A stretch of DNA of 64,000 nucleotides from the NCBI GenBank assembly GCA_016744995.1, contig JADGDG010000009.1, forward strand, positions 62,001 to 126,000. Reading direction: 5' to 3'. A model generated the notes under the pieces. That model was not told the origin of the DNA. It ran no database searches and worked only from the letters and a program-made list of their open reading frames with translations. Made by a program: the position numbers and the translations under genes. The stretch's first letter is position 1; each line of letters starts with the position of its first letter. The stretch comes from Gammaproteobacteria bacterium (lineage in GTDB: Bacteria > Pseudomonadota > Gammaproteobacteria > GRL18). Of the stretch, positions 61,512 to 64,000 are shown one piece after another.

Positions 61512-62051
61512 TTATACAAGTGTAAGGCAAAGAATATCATTATTGTTCACTGTCATCCGGTTCATATCCCTGATATCGCCAGTCTGGCTATAGGAAAGCA
61601 GGGCCCGTGTCCAGGCACCGTGACTGAATAGCAGCAGTCGCTCCTCCTGAGCGTACTTTTCAAGTAACTCAGTGATCCGTTGTTGAAGTGCGCGGATGGG
61701 TTCACCCAGGACTAGGCATTCTGGACTCTGCCACCAGGCTTCACCGAGTGCATTCCACATCTCTTGTCTAGGCTGGCCTTCGTAACAACCAAAATCAAGT
61801 TCATTCAATAATGGCTCGCGAATACAGGCTCTATCAGCATAGCCGTATGCCAGTGCGGTTTGGGCAGTTCTATTAAGGCTACTGCAGAGTACTCTGTCGA
61901 CAGATCCGAACTCTCGAATCTTCTTCTGGTTCTCAGTGATCCGCAACAGTTGTTGCTGGTTTGGGGGCTCAATATCAATATCCAGACGCCCCTGTAACAG
62001 ACCGCTATTATTATATTGGGTGGGCAGGTGGCGTATTACCAGTAACTTCAT
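61512..62051 (-). CDS. Histidine phosphatase family protein
   Basis: 179 residues. LLVIRHLPTQYNNSGLLQGR replaces the usual RHG with RHL (Arg6, His7), VDRVLCSSLNRTAQTALAYG gives the second Arg and LLFSHGAWTRALL the second His. ELDFGCYEGQP holds the acid residue. A phosphoglycerate mutase or alpha-ribazole phosphatase type. It lies 28 nt downstream of the GAPDH gene, in its operon, so a sugar-phosphate substrate is likely. Confidence 0.85.
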   Translation of the reverse strand: MKLLVIRHLPTQYNNSGLLQGRLDIDIEPPNQQQLLRITENQKKIREFGSVDRVLCSSLNRTAQTALAYGYADRACIREPLLNELDFGCYEGQPRQEMWNALGEAWWQSPECLVLGEPIRALQQRITELLEKYAQEERLLLFSHGAWTRALLSYSQTGDIRDMNRMTVNNNDILCLTLV

Positions 62052-62079
62052 GACAGCGGCTTCGCTTTTAAGCTTACAT

Positions 62080-63081
62080 TCACATAAGCTGCGCTACTTT
62101 TTGAGCAAGCTCCATCATGCGATTCACATAACCCCACTCATTATCGTACCAAACGTAAACCTTCACCTGCGTATCATTAATCACCATGGTTGAAGGGGCA
62201 TCGATTATGGCCGAGCGAGCATCGTTGAGGTAATCAACAGAGACCAATGGCCGCTCTTCATAGCCCAGAATACCCTTCAATTCACCCTCAGATGCTTCAC
62301 GGAAGTAGTCGTTTAGCTCTTCAGCGGTAACCTTGCGCTCCGCCTCAAATACAAAGTCAACAAGGGAGGCGTTCAGTAGGGGTACCCTTACTGCATGACC
62401 ATTGAGCTTGCCCTCCAGTTCTGGAAAAATTTTGGTGATTGCTTTGGCAGATCCCGTGGTAGTCGGTATCAGTGAGTTGCCGCAGGCACGGGTTCGGCGC
62501 AGATCTTTGTGACCCTTATCGACGATGGTCTGGGTGTTAGTTATATCGTGGATGGTTGTCATGCATCCATGTTTGATGCCTATTTTTTCGTGTATTACTT
62601 TGATCACAGGGGCAAGGCAATTAGTTGTACAGGAGGCGCCGGTGATCAAGTGATTTACCGACGGATCATATAGCTTGTCATTGATTCCGTAGACGATATT
62701 CAGTGCACCTTCGGTAGGGGCGGCGACAATAACCTTTTTAACGCCCTGATCAAAATAGGCCTGTAGTTTCTCAGGTTGTTTATGGTGCTTTCCTGTTGCT
62801 TCGATGACAATATCGCAGTCAGACCAGTCAGCCCCTTCGATGGTTGGGGACTCACTGTGGATGATCTCCTGACCATCAATGTGCATGACGTTTCCCTCGG
62901 CACTACACTCTGGCCCCCAGGTGCCATGAACCGAGTCAAACTTAAGCAGATGAGCTGAGCCAATGGCATTGCTCGAGATTTCATTAACCCGCACAAATTG
63001 CAACTCATCAACATCCCAACCAGCCCTCATTCCAAGCCGTCCCATTCTGCCAAAGCCATTGATGCCAATACGTTTACCCAT
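62080..63081 (-). CDS. Glyceraldehyde-3-phosphate dehydrogenase, ArsJ-associated-like
   Basis: 333 residues, standard GAPDH length. [17 protein letters not shown] binds [15 protein letters not shown] holds catalytic Cys151, [20 protein letters not shown] and the [15 protein letters not shown] end follow. The [20 protein letters not shown] stretch and [12 protein letters not shown] look closer to GAPDHs encoded with ArsJ, which make 1-arseno-3-phosphoglycerate, than to glycolytic Gap. ATG 63081 has AAGG upstream and starts the fold; 63117 is too early. No arsJ is visible here. Confidence 0.9.
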   Translation of the reverse strand: MGKRIGINGFGRMGRLGMRAGWDVDELQFVRVNEISSNAIGSAHLLKFDSVHGTWGPECSAEGNVMHIDGQEIIHSESPTIEGADWSDCDIVIEATGKHHKQPEKLQAYFDQGVKKVIVAAPTEGALNIVYGINDKLYDPSVNHLITGASCTTNCLAPVIKVIHEKIGIKHGCMTTIHDITNTQTIVDKGHKDLRRTRACGNSLIPTTTGSAKAITKIFPELEGKLNGHAVRVPLLNASLVDFVFEAERKVTAEELNDYFREASEGELKGILGYEERPLVSVDYLNDARSAIIDAPSTMVINDTQVKVYVWYDNEWGYVNRMMELAQKVAQLM

Positions 63082-63196
63082 AGTTTTACCTTTTAATTTA
63101 ATTATTTGAAGACCCAAGTGATACCAAAGGCATTATTATAGTCGTCGCCATCACAATGGCATGAACCGCAGTGCTTCTCGTAGCTATGAAGCAGCC

Positions 63197-64000
63197 CTAG
63201 ACAGGCGGGCACTCATCTCCTTCCGCGAGGCGGATGAGTTGATTGTACTTGGCAATTCGATCCCCCCGCCTTGGCCCACCAACTTTGATCAATTCTGCAC
63301 CAACGGCCACTGCGAGGTCGGCCATGGCCGTATCTTCCGTCTCCTTGGAGCGGTGAGATACGATCAGCTTCATGCCTGCCTTTCGTGCCGCAATTGCTGC
63401 ATCCAGAGTGCCGCTGACCGTGCCGACCTGATTCATCTTCAGCAGGATCCCAGACGCTAGCTCCGGATCAATATTCTTTACGTTGGTGGCAAATAGATCA
63501 TCACCAACGATTATGGTTGAAGATGGTGCGTATTCGGTCAATGCCCGCCACGGCGCAGCATCGTCCGGACCGAATGGATCCTCATAGAAGTAGAAATTAT
63601 AATCGTCAAGGAAGCCTCGGTGAAAAGCTGCCAGTTCCTCACTGGTCATGATCTCATCACCAACCTTGTAGGTTCCATTACCCTGCTCAAGATGTTCTGC
63701 AGCAACATCCGTTCCGAGCATCACATGATCCGAAAGTCCAAGTCGCTCGATCGTGTTTGCCATGATATCGAACAGTTCACGTAGATTTGGCGATGTGGTC
63801 AACATGCCGCTAGAGGCCGAATAGCCCTCCACCATCCCTTTGGATGTGACCATCTTTTCAATCTCGCCATAGACCCGAAGCGCTGTCTCTATATCGTCAT
63901 GAATGCGATCATGTTGCGGGATGATCATCAGTTGCTGATAGGAAATGTGAGCGCCATGTTCACCGCCACTGAAGACATTGACCAGCGGGTGCGGCATCTT
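63197..64000 (-). CDS. eno: Enolase, 5' partial
   Basis: The frame is open through the right end of the window, so only about 267 C-terminal residues are seen. FYEDPFGPDDAAPW near the metal-binding Glu, VGDDLFATNVKNI, LKMNQVGTVSGTLDAAIAAR and SHRSKETEDTAMADLAVAVG are enolase motifs in order. It converts 2-phosphoglycerate to PEP. It shows several substitutions (SHRSKETEDT for the usual SHRSGETEDT), so it is a divergent enolase. It lies 116 nt upstream of GAPDH. Confidence 0.92.
   Translation of the reverse strand, partial: KMPHPLVNVFSGGEHGAHISYQQLMIIPQHDRIHDDIETALRVYGEIEKMVTSKGMVEGYSASSGMLTTSPNLRELFDIMANTIERLGLSDHVMLGTDVAAEHLEQGNGTYKVGDEIMTSEELAAFHRGFLDDYNFYFYEDPFGPDDAAPWRALTEYAPSSTIIVGDDLFATNVKNIDPELASGILLKMNQVGTVSGTLDAAIAARKAGMKLIVSHRSKETEDTAMADLAVAVGAELIKVGGPRRGDRIAKYNQLIRLAEGDECPPV

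Overview
The window looks like a moderately AT-rich gammaproteobacterial chromosome. FtsY, a Pst phosphate operon, independent phosphoglycerate mutase, GAPDH, enolase and a DUF2760/Hsp70/Hsp70 operon sit beside selenium, arsenic and polyamine genes. The lineage cannot be fixed from the sequence; a free-living or sediment-type gammaproteobacterium is a reasonable guess. No rRNA, tRNA, CRISPR array, transposase or integrase gene was seen.

Region 1 (1-12.1 kb) is the most interesting part. It holds a selenophosphate synthetase (5' end off the window), a SenB-type selenosugar synthase, an ABC transporter of the putative selenate class (binding protein, ATPase, fused permease), a MalY/PatB-type C-S or C-Se lyase, a TauE/SafE permease, a histamine-methyltransferase-like enzyme, an ArsP-like permease with a small thioredoxin and an ArsR repressor, a nonheme-iron EgtB/SenA-type synthase, and a stand-alone OvoA-type imidazole methyltransferase. 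Together these could take up selenium, activate it, attach it to histidine, cleave the conjugate and methylate the product. That is the logic of an ovoselenol-like (selenium analogue of ovothiol) pathway.

Region 2 (12.1-21.3 kb) has three small Ala-rich, Cys-containing proteins and a MITE-like element, a GH84-type glucosaminidase, then a polyamine operon: an atypical SpeD homologue, carboxynorspermidine decarboxylase, two tandem carboxynorspermidine-dehydrogenase-like genes and a P-type ATPase without a CPC motif.

Region 3 (21.3-32.2 kb) is a clearly AT-richer accessory island. It carries four toxin-antitoxin modules (one toxin frameshifted), a restriction-endonuclease/ImmA-like peptidase fusion, a membrane-anchored Mrr-like nuclease, orphan small genes, a class D beta-lactamase, and at least three families of short repeats in the gaps between genes.

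Region 4 (32.2-55.6 kb) is mixed: a PLP decarboxylase, a more GC-rich second P-type ATPase and a relic of another, a DUF2156 protein, a second ArsR next to a class V aminotransferase, a Ca2+/H+ antiporter, ftsY, a Popeye-like cNMP protein, the Hsp70 operon, a Na/Pi symporter, a second class V aminotransferase, a TMEM175-like channel, an orphan ParA with an overlapping membrane peptide, and a c-type cytochrome.

Region 5 (55.7-64 kb), all on the minus strand, combines gpmI, a pstSCAB-like phosphate transporter, a histidine phosphatase, a GAPDH resembling those linked to ArsJ, and a partial enolase. A second MITE copy and a gap rich in inverted repeats lie upstream of pstS.
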